Below, in pieces: positions 44,240-56,190 of a DNA stretch of 64,000 nucleotides. The notes below the pieces were generated by a model, which saw only the letters and a list, made by a program, of their open reading frames with translations, was not told where the DNA came from and searched no databases. Each line of letters opens with the position of its first letter. Within the stretch, counting starts at the first letter, position 1. The DNA is from Ceratobasidium sp. AG-K (taxonomy: Eukaryota > Basidiomycota > Agaricomycetes > Cantharellales > Ceratobasidiaceae). The stretch spans positions 1,798,001 to 1,862,000 of the forward strand of contig JAWNGF010000002.1 in the NCBI GenBank assembly GCA_037039685.1, given 5' to 3'. The translations under genes were made by a program, and so were the position numbers.

Positions 44240-45930
44240 TGACCTTCAACCATCACCAACATGGCAGTGCATGACGTTGCAAGTTTTGTGAGTTGGTACA
44301 ATAAGAAAAGTTGTAGATTAGCATTAGTAGAACAATTGTCAAAAGAATTGTACAATTCTGAATGAGTGACATCAAGATATCTGCACAATAACACTTTGTG
44401 TCACAATGCTTATGCTGATTATGAAATTGGCCACCACCCCCTCTACCAATATTGCCTTGCTCTCTTCAAAAAGTGGGTAATTTCTCCATTTTTTTTGCAC
44501 ACTTGTACTCCCCTCATGGCTTGACACTTATCCCCTGAAATTCATGCCCAAATTGTTGCCCTTCAGGAACATGGTGTCACAGTTAACAAGCTAGCTGCTC
44601 AGCTCAGTGCTCACCCCTCCACTGTCACTTGTACTTTCTGCTGCTACCTGCAAACTGGCAGTTTCTTCTATCTTAATGCCAAGGTTGGTCACCCATGCAA
44701 ATTGAAGCAAGCCAACACCTGTTTTGCCACACTTCAGGCTGCTCAAACCAATGCTCCCACCACTGAAACATTGAGCAGGAGCATTTTCCCAGAGTTTCTT
44801 CCACAATGGTGTGGCACTTCCTCCACAAGCTTGGCATATATTCTTATAAGAGTTGTCAGGTTCCCCATCTCTCTTATTGGGACAGTGTTAGGTGTTTGGC
44901 ATGAGCTAAAGACCATGCCACTTGGATGGGCAGCATTGGTGTTGGCATAAGCCAGGGCTTGAGCTCCATCCACGTCACAGGGAAAAGGTTATATCAAGCA
45001 TGGCAGGGGGAGTGTGATGCTCTCTGGTTATGTTACACCCTTGGGCCTCAGGTGGCTGGTCGCAACCCAACTCTATGATGGTTGCCAACTATAACTGTAT
45101 GCATGCGAGTTAGGACTTAAAGAGACTTAGCACCCAAAAGACTGTTGACTGTAGACTGTGAATGGCACTAAGACCCAAGGATCCAAGGTAACCCTAAGGG
45201 AAACCCAGTGAGGAACTGTTTGTTGGGGGAATGACAAGGCAAACCAAGATGGGGATACCATGCTTGTTGTTGCCTCATTATATATTCAGAAAAAAGGCAT
45301 GAGTCACACTCATGCCAAGAAACAAGTCATACAAGCTGACCAATCAGAAAGCTCTATGAGTCATGTCCTATTAAGGAACATGACTTGCTGAGAAAGGAAG
45401 ATGCAAGACAAAAGAAAAAGGAAGCAGCTTAAGGCTGCACAATCACAAGGGAAACAGACACAAAAGAAATGCGCACAAAGGAAAGTGGAAACAAAGGAGA
45501 CACAAGACAAGCAGCCAGGTGGCAAAGTCCATTGGAGGGGCCTTGGGTCACAACATGGCTTTATTGCATCCAGGGATGAATGACATGTTGCATTTACACC
45601 AAGACACACAACAAGGCACTTATTGGGACCTTACCAACCATAACCTGTCTTGGGACAATGCCATATTCCAGCACAACAACAACCCAAAGCACATGGCAAA
45701 GCACACAAAGAACTGGTTGGCCAACAACAGGCTCTCCTTGCTCCTGTGGCCCACCAATAGCCTTGATATGAGCTTTATCCAGAACAGCTGGAGCTATTTG
45801 AACTGCCAGGTATGCAAGTGCAATTGTTTGCCTTGGAATGCTGACCAGATGGGAGAGGTTCTTCAGGTGGAGTGGTACAACATTGCTATGAGTTTCATTG
45901 ACAAATTGTAGAATTCAATGCCACAAAGGA
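44240..45930 (+). pseudogene. Tc1/mariner-type transposase, decayed and split
   Basis: N-terminal helix-turn-helix part near 44550-44690 (QIVALQEHGVTVNKLAAQLS). A catalytic-core piece, KHGRGSVMLSGYVT, near 44997-45038, matches the Tc1-family GSVM(V/L)WG block. After a solo LTR-G it resumes with the C-terminal DDE region: NAIFQHNNNPKHMAKHTKNW and LANNRLSLLLWPTNSLDM (expected D in the first, N here), then SWSYLNCQV and VEWYNIAMSFIDKL, ending 45911. Frameshifts separate the parts. A possible left inverted-repeat end lies near 44171 (GTGGTGGCTGGTCAACACTT) with a degraded partner near 46215. Confidence 0.75.
45058..45555 (-). repeat. solo LTR-G in the Tc1 transposase
   Basis: 498 bp flanked by TGGCT at 45053-45057 and 45556-45560. 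The ends GGTCGCAACCC and GGGTCACAACA and an internal GACAAGGCAAACCAAGATGG resemble LTR-B read in the same window direction, so it is a distant LTR-B relative on the minus strand. The first base is G where T is expected. Confidence 0.75.
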
Positions 45931-46592
45931 CCAATGAATGAATACTATGAAGGGTGGGAACACCCCTTTTTAGTCTGTACAAATTTTCTAGCCATGTTTC
46001 AAATCTATATCCTGTGTTCCAAGTGAATCTTTTGGGTGAGGGGCAATTGTGATTGCATTTTGGCAAAATTATTGCAACATCAAAATAACAACCTTGCTGT
46101 TTCTCAATGGCAAGCCAACAAATTATGCTCAAACTTTGCTAAGCAACTCAAAATGCCATAAACCACAGGTTCTATTATTGTACCAACCCACAAATCCTGC
46201 TAAATTGTGTGCTGCCACATTGTTGACAGTTGGTGGTCATGTGTTGCAAGATTATTGCATGGTAGTGTAAACAAGGCAGGTCTGTGTGGGCATCACCCTT
46301 GCTCCCAACCATGCCCACCCTCCTGACACCCATTGCATGACTGCCTCCAAGCAACTTGGCACATTAATTAACTCAAGGTAAATCCCCTTCCTTGTTGTAA
46401 ATATGTGGTTTTTGTTACTTACTCTGAACCACCATCTGCCCTGACATAGCATTCATTTGGCTCTTGCCTGCTGAATCCCCAATTTTGAATTCTTTTGTCA
46501 TACCTGGTATGTAAAAGATCTCCTGACATGTTATTGAACCATATGATGTGCTCTGATGCATCTGCTCACACAGTTATCTTATTTACAGCACA
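45931..46592. other. no gene recognised
   Basis: Low-CpG sequence after the transposase. Part may be the 3' end of the Tc1 element (CTGCCACATTGTTGACAGTTGGTGGTC near 46210-46236 weakly mirrors its left end). Confidence 0.35.
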
Positions 46593-47075
46593 TTTATCAC
46601 ACCAATGGCAGATCCCAATGCTGGTGCCACATTGAAGTCTTGCAGCAGTAACAGACTTTGTGGTGATGGGAGTTATGTGGCAAATGGTGGTAGGTATAAT
46701 TGGTTCTCATCTCCAATCTTGCAGCTGATCATGCTTGGGTCTAGCAATGGTTAATTACATCAGGAACAACACTGCAATTGAGATTGAGCACACCAATGGC
46801 ACCATGGAGAGGTAGCAAATCCTTCCAGAACCCAAGGACCCAACAAAATGCAAACTTGAGGAGGAGGTATGGTGCAAGAGTCCCAAAGCCACCTTGAAGC
46901 AGAGCCAGTACTTGGACTTCCAGGTAGGCCTGTATCAATCTTATTTTGATCAGTGCTAATTTCATTTAGATCAAGGCCCAAACCAATACAACAACTGTGC
47001 TCAAAGGGAACACAAACATCAAATTGAAGGATTGTCCATTACAGGTGAGGCTCAATGTCTGCAATGCAGTAAGTA
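46593..47075 (+). pseudogene. decayed intron-bearing gene fragment
   Basis: ATG near 46603 (MADPNAGATLKSCSSN), a GTAGGT...TTGCAG intron-like segment (about 46691-46725), then MVNYIRNNTAIEIEHTNGT, one stop, KCKLEEEVWCKSPKATLKQS and LDFQ, a second intron-like segment (GTAGGC...ATTTAG, about 46924-46969), and IKAQTNTTTVLKGNTNIKL. Exon frames change between segments, so it is a remnant. Function not recognised. Confidence 0.4.
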
Positions 47076-48614
47076 AATTCTTTGTGTCATGAGCACTCAG
47101 TGGTCATCTGCCCTCACACCTTAAACTTGAATACCAATCCTTTAACCATGAAAACACCTGTGAAAACCGATTAGTCATACTCAGGGTTTATCAACAAGGC
47201 TGTGCAGGTGGCTGTGTTGGCACTCACTCTTGGGCCTCAGAAGGCCTTGGGAGGGATTGGCCTGTCACTCATCCAGTACTGGATTGTTTTGCATGTAAAA
47301 TAGTGTGTTTGATGTATAGATTGCTTTACCAATCCTGCGTGAATGGCAGTTGCTTAATCACCTTCAGGTTGTACATAAACCATATGTGGCTGTGTCAATG
47401 GCTGTTGGATGGTCTGCCAGGAGCCTCTCAGAGAGGGACTGGAGCATAACTTGCTCATACCTTGACCATATTGCATTCAAAATAGCCTGCAAGGTTTTAA
47501 TTGGGATATATAAGCAATTTGCTGCTGACACATGCACAAAAAATGGACCAAAAGACAATAATACATAATGTTAGATGTTGGGCTTTATGAAGCTCCCAGA
47601 GAGGGACTGGCCCTCAACCTGCCTGTCTTACATGTAAGATAGCACAAAGGTTTTATAAGATTCTGTAATAGTGAATTGGTGCATTAAATCACTTTAATAG
47701 TCAAGCTCAAGGTCCCAAATAACACAATGATACTGGAGAGAATAACTTCCTTAAGCTACACTCATCCATTCTTGATGTTTCAAGGATCATTGGAGAGTTA
47801 TTATAGTTCAAAATGTCAGTTATTACTACATTTATGTGAGAAAACTATAGGAAATTCTTTGAGAGCTAATCCATCAGTGAGACCTGGGATGTGATCAACC
47901 ACATACAGTGTGAGCAGGATTGATGGTTTTAGAAGCAAAGCTGCAAATATCCTGTGCCAATGTACCAAAGTAGAAAACACATTCCAAGGGCAGTAGCATC
48001 ATGGCATATCAGCAGAGGGATAATTTTTACACCAGGGGGTAGCCTCCAAAAAAAAGAACAATTGCCACATACATCAGACAAAACAGGCAGTCAGAAAAAA
48101 TTTTAGGCTGCTGTTTGAAATGCACAACAAGCCCATCACAACTTGACAACCTTTCAGGACCCCTTCAGAGACCTTCCAGGCATTCTGATTGCTGCAAAGG
48201 CTCCAGGAGACCTCACAGTGGAAAATGCCAATTGCAGGTGCTGCTGGAAGTGGAATGATTAAATTCCAGGTTAGGTTTCACTAATGGTTAGCAACTACAA
48301 AAATCAGACAAAATGCATGGTTAGAGCAAGATCAACACCACAATATGAGTCTGAGAATTGAATAATTTGCCATGTTGTTTTTTGAAGCTCTGCAGGACCT
48401 TTCAGAAATACTGGACGCTGAGCTACAATATGATAAATTGTTTACTATGCTCCCAGCTAGGTTTTAGGATGTACAGCTTTTGCCATGCACTTATTGTGTT
48501 CATATGATTTACGTATTTGGGTCCCTCAACCAGACATTATTCAGCCTTGGAGTTTCATAATTGGACTCTAATAACATCAAATTTTCCCAGAGGTACAATG
48601 GGTTTATACTAGTA
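47076..48614. other. no gene recognised; degenerate internal repeats
   Basis: Three diverged copies of a segment with GAGAGGGACTGG or GGAGGGATTGG followed about 40 bp later by a CATGTAAAATAG-like motif (near 47252, 47432 and 47592). Otherwise AT-rich and CpG-poor, with no convincing open frame. Confidence 0.4.
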
Positions 48615-49102
48615 TGTCATAAGCCATGCTCCAGACAATGGTCTAGTGTTGGGGGGCTCTGTGCTGTGTGCCTTGCTCTCTCCCACTTATGCTTATCCTC
48701 TGTCACATAGTGTGTTATGATTGTTACTCCTTTGTAATGACTTCCATTGCTTAGTTCTTGAGACCTGTGGTTCATTGGCATGAGTATGCCCTCCCTTGAT
48801 TTTCCCATGTAGCTGCACATAGATCTCCATGTGCTACATGCAACTCTTCTTCTGATGTCCATATCCTGCTCCATTGGGGCTTGCTGTGCTTTCCCCATGT
48901 AGATAGTGCTTTGTTGGTTTGCTTGCTATAAAAGAAGTGTGGGAGATTGTCTTGGAACCCCAAGGACAATACACCTTGTGGTTTACCCACTCTAATTTGC
49001 CCTAAGGAGGTTATCCAACATTGTTTGGAGCCTCACCATGATTCTAAGGCCTCAGAGCTGCTCAATAAGTCTCAAACAGCCCTTCTTGACAGGGTTGTGA
49101 CA
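48615..49102 (+). repeat. C2 5' LTR (LTR-C)
   Basis: 488 bp, TGTCATAAGCC to GTTGTGACA, followed by a C-type primer-binding region (TTATAAATCATTCTT) that has diverged from the intact form. Confidence 0.85.
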
Positions 49103-49791
49103 TTATAAATCATTCTTAGTTGGCTGTAGCCATCCACATTACCCCAAACTGGCTTACTATTGCTCTCATCAGCTGCACAACATCCAAGCAATCAATAGGC
49201 ATGTTCCCAGGCCCTTCCTCAACTGCCTAACTGGCCCCATTCTGAACCCCATCTTCTCCAAGCACAACATCTTTTTCAGGTGCTGCTATGGAGCAGAAAT
49301 CAGCCACAGGATGATCAGCTTCCAGCTCAGGAACAAGGGAAAACTCTCCAGTACCAGGCCTGAGGCACTTGCAGCACCCAGAAAGCAATAGTACCTCAGG
49401 GGGCAGGCACCTGTTCATGGGCAAAGATTAAAGAAAAATAGAGTGCATCTACAGTGCAATTTACAACCCTTCAATTGAAGCCCCCATCAGGTTCTCCCAA
49501 ATGATGGAGAATGGCACACAAGCACACATGAAACACACCCAGTAGCTGGAAGACACCTTGAAATCAGACATAGAACAGGAGGTCAATTGCACCATGAACC
49601 AGGCAATCAATGCAGAAGCCCCCAAGCCAGCAACCCCCCCACCCCCCCCAGGCCAGGAGAGTTATCCTGAATCTCAGCAGAAGACACCCTCAGGCCCTCT
49701 CAGGCAACTGGGAGCTCCCCTTTGGACAATTACCAAGTCCCCATGCATTTTGGCTCAGAAAATCCCTCAGGAAGCTCCCTCAACACCCTAC
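49103..49791 (+). pseudogene. gag: C2 gag remnant
   Basis: Colinear with C1 and C3 gag (EVNCTMNQAINAEAPKPAT, KTPSGPLRQLG, KIPQEAPSTPY) with stops and frameshifts. It is broken at 49791 by the B2 LTR; the corresponding C1 sequence continues past that point. Confidence 0.65.
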
Positions 49792-50298
49792 TGTTGTGAC
49801 CCATCCAAGACACCCATAGGCTCTGACTCTTGCCTTGGACTCTTGACACCTCAAGCTCCCAATGTATGTGGATGTGGCCCTCTCCCTTGGTTTGTGAGGT
49901 GTCCAGAGGACTTGTCCTGTGCCCCATATGGCTGTGCTGTCTTCTGGATCTTTCCAAAGGAAAGATGGAACTTCTAGAACTTCCGCTTAGAAGGTTTTTG
50001 TGCTTTGCTGACTGAGTATAGTCCCTGATTGGCCACAATATGTATCATACAACTTTGAGGCAGTTATGCCTCTGACAATATATACTGGCTGGCAAGCTTG
50101 GACTCACTCAAGCTTGCTTTGCCTTGTCATCTCTCCCCTCAAGTGTAACTAAGTCACTAGGCCTTTAGGCCATTGTCATATTGTCACTAAGGTTGCACTA
50201 GCAACTTAGCATACTGTACAGAGCCACTAAGGTAGCTTGAGACCTGTAAAATGCACACATACATGGTTGTTGGTCAACTGGCTTAGAGGGTTGCACCA
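49792..50298 (+). repeat. B2 5' LTR (LTR-B) with self-primer
   Basis: 507 bp, TGTTGTGACC to GGTTGCACCA. ATATATA at 50078-50084; AGCTTGCTTTGC at 50111-50122 is the exact complement of GCAAAGCAAGCT at 50301-50312, two bases after the LTR. Confidence 0.88.
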
Positions 50299-50360
50299 TT
50301 GCAAAGCAAGCTACACACCCTACTTGCCATGAGAAAAACACATCATGGACATGGAAAACT

Positions 50361-52480
50361 ATGGACTCCTCAAGACCCTCATTGAGAGCAGAAGTGGAAG
50401 AACTCCATCCAAGGATACAAGAAGTATGAATTAATCCACCACAAAGGGCAAGACCCTGACCTGACTTCTCAGAGTCACTAGGACTATGGCAACAATCAAG
50501 ACCTCCCAGTACAGGAACTGTCCCAGGTGGTCTGGGAGATATTGGCAAAAACTTGGCTGAAGCAGAAAGATCAGACAATCCATCTCCAAGAATAAAGGTA
50601 ATGCCAACTACCAAAAACACCACAGACACAGGAACAATCACAATCCCCTTGGCCCTGCTCAGAGGAGGAGTACCTACAGTTGCATTGCTGGTGGGCAAAC
50701 AAACAATAGAGATTGGAAGAGAATGAAGGAATCCCACACTGGGACCTTCACAACCCAGCATAACAGTGCAGAGATTGCCTCTCACTTTCTCAGTATTGTC
50801 TCACTCTTCCAATGAGTACTACCCCTTTGGTGAAGGAGTGAGACCAGCCCTCATATATGTGGAAGGGGACCCGGCCTCAATACCACCATCAAGAGCACAT
50901 TCCGTAACAAGCACTAGTGACTCAATTGACACTCCCTCACTAGATAGGGACATAAGGCAAGCAAGCACAATCATCAATAACCAGGGTAGCAAAGTGGAAG
51001 TCCTTCAAGCAATCTGCCATAGAATGCAACAGGAATACATGAGAACAATGCCATCATGGCAGTGAGGATTGAGAACCTTGAGCAAAGGTGGGATATCCAT
51101 ATGGAAAATAATACTAACCATATGAAGATAATCAAGCATATTGGAAGTCAAACTGAAGACATAGTAAACACCTTCTTAGAAAGGATCACAACTGTCAAAA
51201 ATGTGCTCCAAAGGATCCAGAATCAGGGGATCACACCCTGAATACAATGGAACAAAGTGATAGAACTTCCAGCAGACATCAGGCTGGAATCACAGCTTCC
51301 GTTACAGGACAAAATACTTGACTAGCAACCATGGACACAACTGTGCAGCAGTTTCAGCAGGTTGAACAGTACAGGGGTGAGGCCCATTGGCAACTACTAG
51401 TCTCTGTCACACCAAAGAAGACTGATGTAGCAACAATAGTTGATCAAATAGGGGCTGATGTAGAAGCAATTGGGGGACAACAAATCAAGGATGGGGATGA
51501 AAGGAAGTGAGGGAAAAGCAGAAGAACTCCACCTCTGGGAAATCCACCATCACCACTGCCACTTCAACCCTCAGGGCAGGGTGGAAGAAAACCCCAAAGA
51601 ACACCAAGCTCACTATCCTCTGTGTCCACTCCATCCTTCCATGTAGAAAATCAGTTGGGACATCAAGTCCAACAACAGGATTGAACCATCATCACCCAAA
51701 CCCAAGGAGAAAGTGGAGGGGGACCATCTTCTAAACAGAAAATGCCAAAACCATTTGATGGAACCAGAGGAACAGCAGTGGAAACCTTCCTCTTGCAAAT
51801 GAAGGCATACTTTTGCATCAACAAAACCTATTATGCCATGATCTCAAGATGATTGCTGCCTTCCCAATCAACATGATAGAATGACAGCCAGCAAATTAGG
51901 CACAACCAGCCCTGAATGCATATAATGACAGACACACACATCTGCGACTAACCAGCTGGGAGGAACTACAAACTGCTTTTGTGGAGCAATGGAAAGACCC
52001 AGCAAAATGCCTAGATGCCAAAACAAAACTACAGAAGCTCTACCAGAACAAGAGCATAGTGGAATACATCACAAATTTCCAACTACTCCAACAGGATGTA
52101 GAATGGAATGAAGACAAATTAATTGCCTGCTTCAGACATGGCCTCCAACAAACCATCAAACAAGAACTCATGAGGGAAGAAATGCATGACTACAACAGGC
52201 AACACCCTAGAACCTTGCATGAATGGATGGAACTAGTGCTCCAAAGCAAAAGGCTGAACCCCCCTAAGTCCCAAGACAAAGGGAAAGGAAGGGATCAATG
52301 CAAACAACAAGGAACACCAAAAACGGAGGAGTTGGTTTGAGTCCCAAATGAAGAAAAGGGGTGCAGGAAGAAAGTGAACCTATGTATCAAATGCAGAAAA
52401 CCTGGGCACATGCTCAAAGACTGCTGGTCAGGGTGGACCTCCATGGAAAAAGGGAAACAGCAATCAATGCAAGGGCTGCC
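50361..52480 (+). pseudogene. gag: B2 gag
   Basis: MDSSRPSLRAEVEELHPRIQ, then a stop; coiled-coil region 50766-51240 (IDTPSLDRDIRQASTIINNQ); capsid 51740-52340 (KPFDGTRGTAVETFLLQMK, EYITNFQLLQQDVEWNEDK); CCHC knuckle CIKCRKPGHMLKDC at 52383-52424. Frameshifts near 51055, 51240 and 51840. Confidence 0.78.
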
Positions 52481-52559
52481 GAAGTAACCTCAACAGTTGA
52501 GAAAATTACCTCCACTGTCTCCAAGTTGGAAAACTACTTAGGTGTCATAGCACCGTGTC

Positions 52560-53641
52560 TAGCAATACCCAGAAAGTACCACTATCAAATGTCTACTACT
52601 GCAAAGTGTCAAATGTATCACCTGTGGTATACACTAAAATGGTGGGAATCATGGATAAAACACCAACTCTCATCAACTTAGGATCAACTAGAAATTTCAT
52701 GGACATCAAATAAACCAGAAGAAACAATCTCCTACTCATTGCACTACAAATGCCAAGAAGTATGGAATTGATCAATGGAAAAACAGAAAAAGAAACTATC
52801 CACTTACATACAAAAATCACCTTCAAGCCAGAAGGAATAAACTGCACACAGAAACTCTATTGCATGCCAACATGAACTCAACCAATGGTCCCGGGAATAA
52901 CTTGGCTCCAAGAAGTCCACCCAGATGTCACATGGTTGCCCTCCCAAATGCACTGGCAAGATACTACTACACTGGGAGAAACAGCAAAACTAGATGGACT
53001 ACTGGAAGAACTTGAAGACTATGCAGACATCTTCAATGATGAACAATACACTAAACTACCAAACACCAAGAATGGGATTGCACAATTGATCTCATAGGAG
53101 GGTCAGAACTACCAAAACCTAGAAAAGCAGAGCCACTGTCTCCAAGGGTAAGAGAAGCCTTGAAACAATCCATTGAGGAGGAGTTGGCTTTAGGACAGAT
53201 CAGGCCAAGCAAATCCTCTACCAGTGCTGGGACCTTTGTTGTAGAGAAAGCCCTACAACCTGGACAAACAATACCTGACCTAATGAGTGTGGTAGATTAT
53301 ACAGGGATAAATGCAATAACAAAAGCAGATAGGTACCCACTACCACTCCTGGAAGAACTACTCAACATCTTCAAGCAGACAGGAGAAGAAATGAAAGAAG
53401 AACTCTTTATTTCTACCCTCAACTTGAATAAAGGCTTCTGGAACATCAGAATAAAAGAAGGGGACAAATGGAAAACTGCTTTTAGAATGTCAGAAGGCCT
53501 ATTTGAATATCAAGTAATGCTCTCTGGACTCATGAATTCACCATCCACCTTCCAAAGATACATGGACCATATCTTCAGGGACATAAAGGAGTATCAGTTG
53601 TAGTCTACATCAATGATATCATTGTCAGATTCAGAGGGATA
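52560..53641 (+). pseudogene. pol: B2 pol, protease to RT palm
   Basis: Protease segment with INLGSTRNF near 52672-52700, where the catalytic Asp codon is AAC. RT 53100-53603 (KPRKAEPLSPRVREALKQS, NLNKGFWNIRIKEGDKWKTA). YIND at 53606-53617 instead of YIDD. The sequence ends at 53641 against LTR-F. Confidence 0.78.
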
Positions 53642-55427
53642 TGTTATGAATTCAGTGTAACTAGATCCTAAAATATAGAATATACTTTGTCTGTATCACA
53701 ACTTTATGCAGCCAGAGGGTAAAGTAAACTTTACTAGATCCTCAGAGGGCACTAATATGCTGTTATTAACAGTATTTGTTACTAAAGACAATATATCTTT
53801 CTTAACTGTAGAGGTACACTTAAGCTACAATTGTTTGAGCAATGCTGCAAGGCAAGGTTCCCTATAAGTTGTATTTAAGATATCCCCCCTGATTGCTAGA
53901 ATCAAGTTAATACTTAATATACTTCTCTAACACAAGTATCTGTAGTGCAGTGCTTAGTGCTTACTGTAGAACTCTTAAAGTTATCTCAACCTCAACTACA
54001 ACTTAATTGGAGTTAAACTCAACAATTAAGGAGTGTTATTGGGAGAACTGCTTTAGGTCTTGGAATAAGCTGTAAAGCTGTTGCACAATTGATACACATG
54101 GTAAAGATGTATTGAAAGTAAATTGAGAGGTGATCTCTGGAGGCTCTCAGAGGCCAGTTTATATACCTTATAGTGCACAGGTATGAATACTCAAGTGTAC
54201 ATATTCTAACTGGAATTTCCAGGCCACTAGATGGTGTGGAGTAGCCTAAGAATATCTCTGTAGCTATGGTTAGATCATGCAGTGCTGCTCAAAGTACATA
54301 TTGAAGGTACAAACTCCATACATAGTGTGGCTATTGTCACAAGCCTTGCTCCTGACAATGGTCTGTGTCCTGCGCCTTCAGCGCTTGCTGGCTGCCTTTG
54401 TTGTTCTGTCTGTGGTTTTCCCCCTGTTCTGTGCTTGTTGGCTGCTGCATAGTTTGTTTTGTTGTTTACTCCTTTGTTGTTGCTTCTCTTGCTTAGCCCT
54501 TTGTACATGTGGATCATCAGCATGTATTCTCCGGTCTGTGATTTTTCCGGAGCGCTGCGCATTGATCCCCATGTGCTACGCACTCTTCTTGGTTTGATGT
54601 TCCTGTCATGCTCCTTTTGGACTGTTGTGCTTTCCCCATGTAGATAGTGCCTCCTTTCTTCTGCTTGCTATAAAAGATGCAAGGGAAATTGTCTTGGAAT
54701 CCCAAGAACAATTTACCTTGTTGTTTACCCACTCTACTTTGCCCTGAGGAGGTTATCCAACATTTTTTGGAGCCTCTCAGTGATTCTCAGGCCCTAAGAG
54801 CCACTCATCAGTCTCAAACAACCCTTCTGTGAGCAGGTTGTGACAGCTATGCATGTGACCATTCTGAAAGAGCTTTCCAGAACACAGAAACTACTAAATA
54901 CAGACTATCTACAAAAATTTTGCAAGGCAGTGCAACTCCAATGCCAGTCTGATCATGGAATTCCATGCAGTGGTTTTGGAGATATGCTGTGTTCAAAGTA
55001 TAGATCATGTGGCTATCAATATTTGAACACTGATAAGAGAATATCTCCAAAGCCGCTGTACAGAAATACATGAAACTCCTCCAATACATGTGCAAGGCTG
55101 TGCGTTAGTGAGCGCAATAGAAATCAAGTCGATCGGCTCGGCAAGTCAGAAGATATACTAGAAATACTTGTCTTTCACCAAGGTACAAATTGATTAAACT
55201 TAAACAATTTGTAACTAAACGAGTTCTAAATCGTTCAAGTTGCTGAAGGTCACGATTGATAGAGAGGCATTAGAAGTATCGATTCGCATTCTCGTATATA
55301 CAATACAAGTCGAAATACATTTGTTACAGAAAATACAAAACGAGACATATTTCATACATTTTCCGATCCTTGGGTATAGTGAGTTTAGACTAAGTATAGA
55401 TACCAATGGAAGTCAGTATCCATAACA
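53642..55427 (-). repeat. inverted LTR-F copy with a solo LTR-C inside
   Basis: Reverse complement of LTR-F at 41629-44027 but without the foldback element (empty site near 54190). It is split by LTR-C at 54335-54845. The flanks GGATA (53637-53641) and GAATC (55428-55432) do not match, and the sequences on each side belong to different elements, so this junction is probably a rearrangement. Confidence 0.82.
54335..54845 (+). repeat. solo LTR-C in LTR-F
   Basis: 511 bp, TGTCACAAGCC to GGTTGTGACA, flanked by GCTAT at 54330-54334 and 54846-54850. CpGs are better kept than in the other LTR-C copies, so it may be the youngest one. Confidence 0.92.
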
Positions 55428-55469
55428 GAATCCCCCAAGCCATTGATTTACTTGTTCTTATTGTCCATC

Positions 55470-56190
55470 ATTTTGAGGGTGAAAGGCTGTACTGAAAGAA
55501 GGACTGGTGCAGAGTTTCTCAGACAGAGCATGTAAGAAGTGACTGTTTAAGGTAGCACCCCAATCTGAAATGGTTTGCTTGGGTTAACCATGAATCTTCC
55601 AGCCATTTGATATGAAAAGATCTGCTACTGCTTCTGCCTTTGTTGCTTCTTTGAAAGGGATGAAATGCATCATTTTGCTATGACAATCCACTCAACTAAG
55701 TTCCTGCCCCATCCTGATGATCTGGGTAGTTTGACAATGAAGTTGTAAATGATATCTCCTCAAAGATGATTGGCCACAGGTAGCAGTTTTGTGCACACCA
55801 AATGTAAGTGTCCCTTGCTTCTCTGGCCTGCCTTGCAAGAATCCACATATCTGGTGCCTGCCCTGTTGCCTTCATTCCAGGCCAGTAGTATCACCTGGAC
55901 GGAAGTTCCAGGGTCCTATCCTGTCCCTGATGGGCCACTGCTGGTGAATCCAGATGTGTTGAACTAATTCCAGTTGTAAATGCTTGTCTTCTGGAACGTA
56001 AATTGCACCCTTGTACCATAGAACTCCTTGTATTATTTCAGGGTCCTTGAGCAGTTTCTTCACATTAGGAGGAAAGTGTTCACAATCCCTGACAGCTAGG
56101 GTGAGTGTGTTGAGCAATTGTTCTTCTCTTTGAGCTTCTGTGATTTCTGCAATAATATCTCTCCCTAGTTCTGCTGCAAAGCCCTTGAAA
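55470..56190 (-). pseudogene. pol: Gypsy integrase fragment
   Basis: Minus strand: FKGFAAELGRDIIAEITEAQ-like linker near 56190, zinc-region remnants (GVLWYKGAIYVPEDKHLQLE) at 56117-55872, then the core (MMHFIPFKEATKAEAVADLF) near 55690. Frameshifts occur throughout. It is probably the continuation of the RT/RNase H fragment at 57765-58287. Confidence 0.65.

Larger units (their letters stand above)
49792..53641 (+). mobile_element. Ty3/Gypsy element B2, truncated
   Basis: Inserted in C2 gag. 5' LTR 49792-50298, gag from 50361, pol to 53641, where an LTR-F copy begins. RNase H, integrase and the 3' LTR are missing. It provides a plus-strand reference for reading B1. Confidence 0.85.

Noticed and set aside
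53637..55432. A target duplication around the inverted LTR-F copy
   Set aside because: GGATA and GAATC do not match, and the two flanks belong to different elements.
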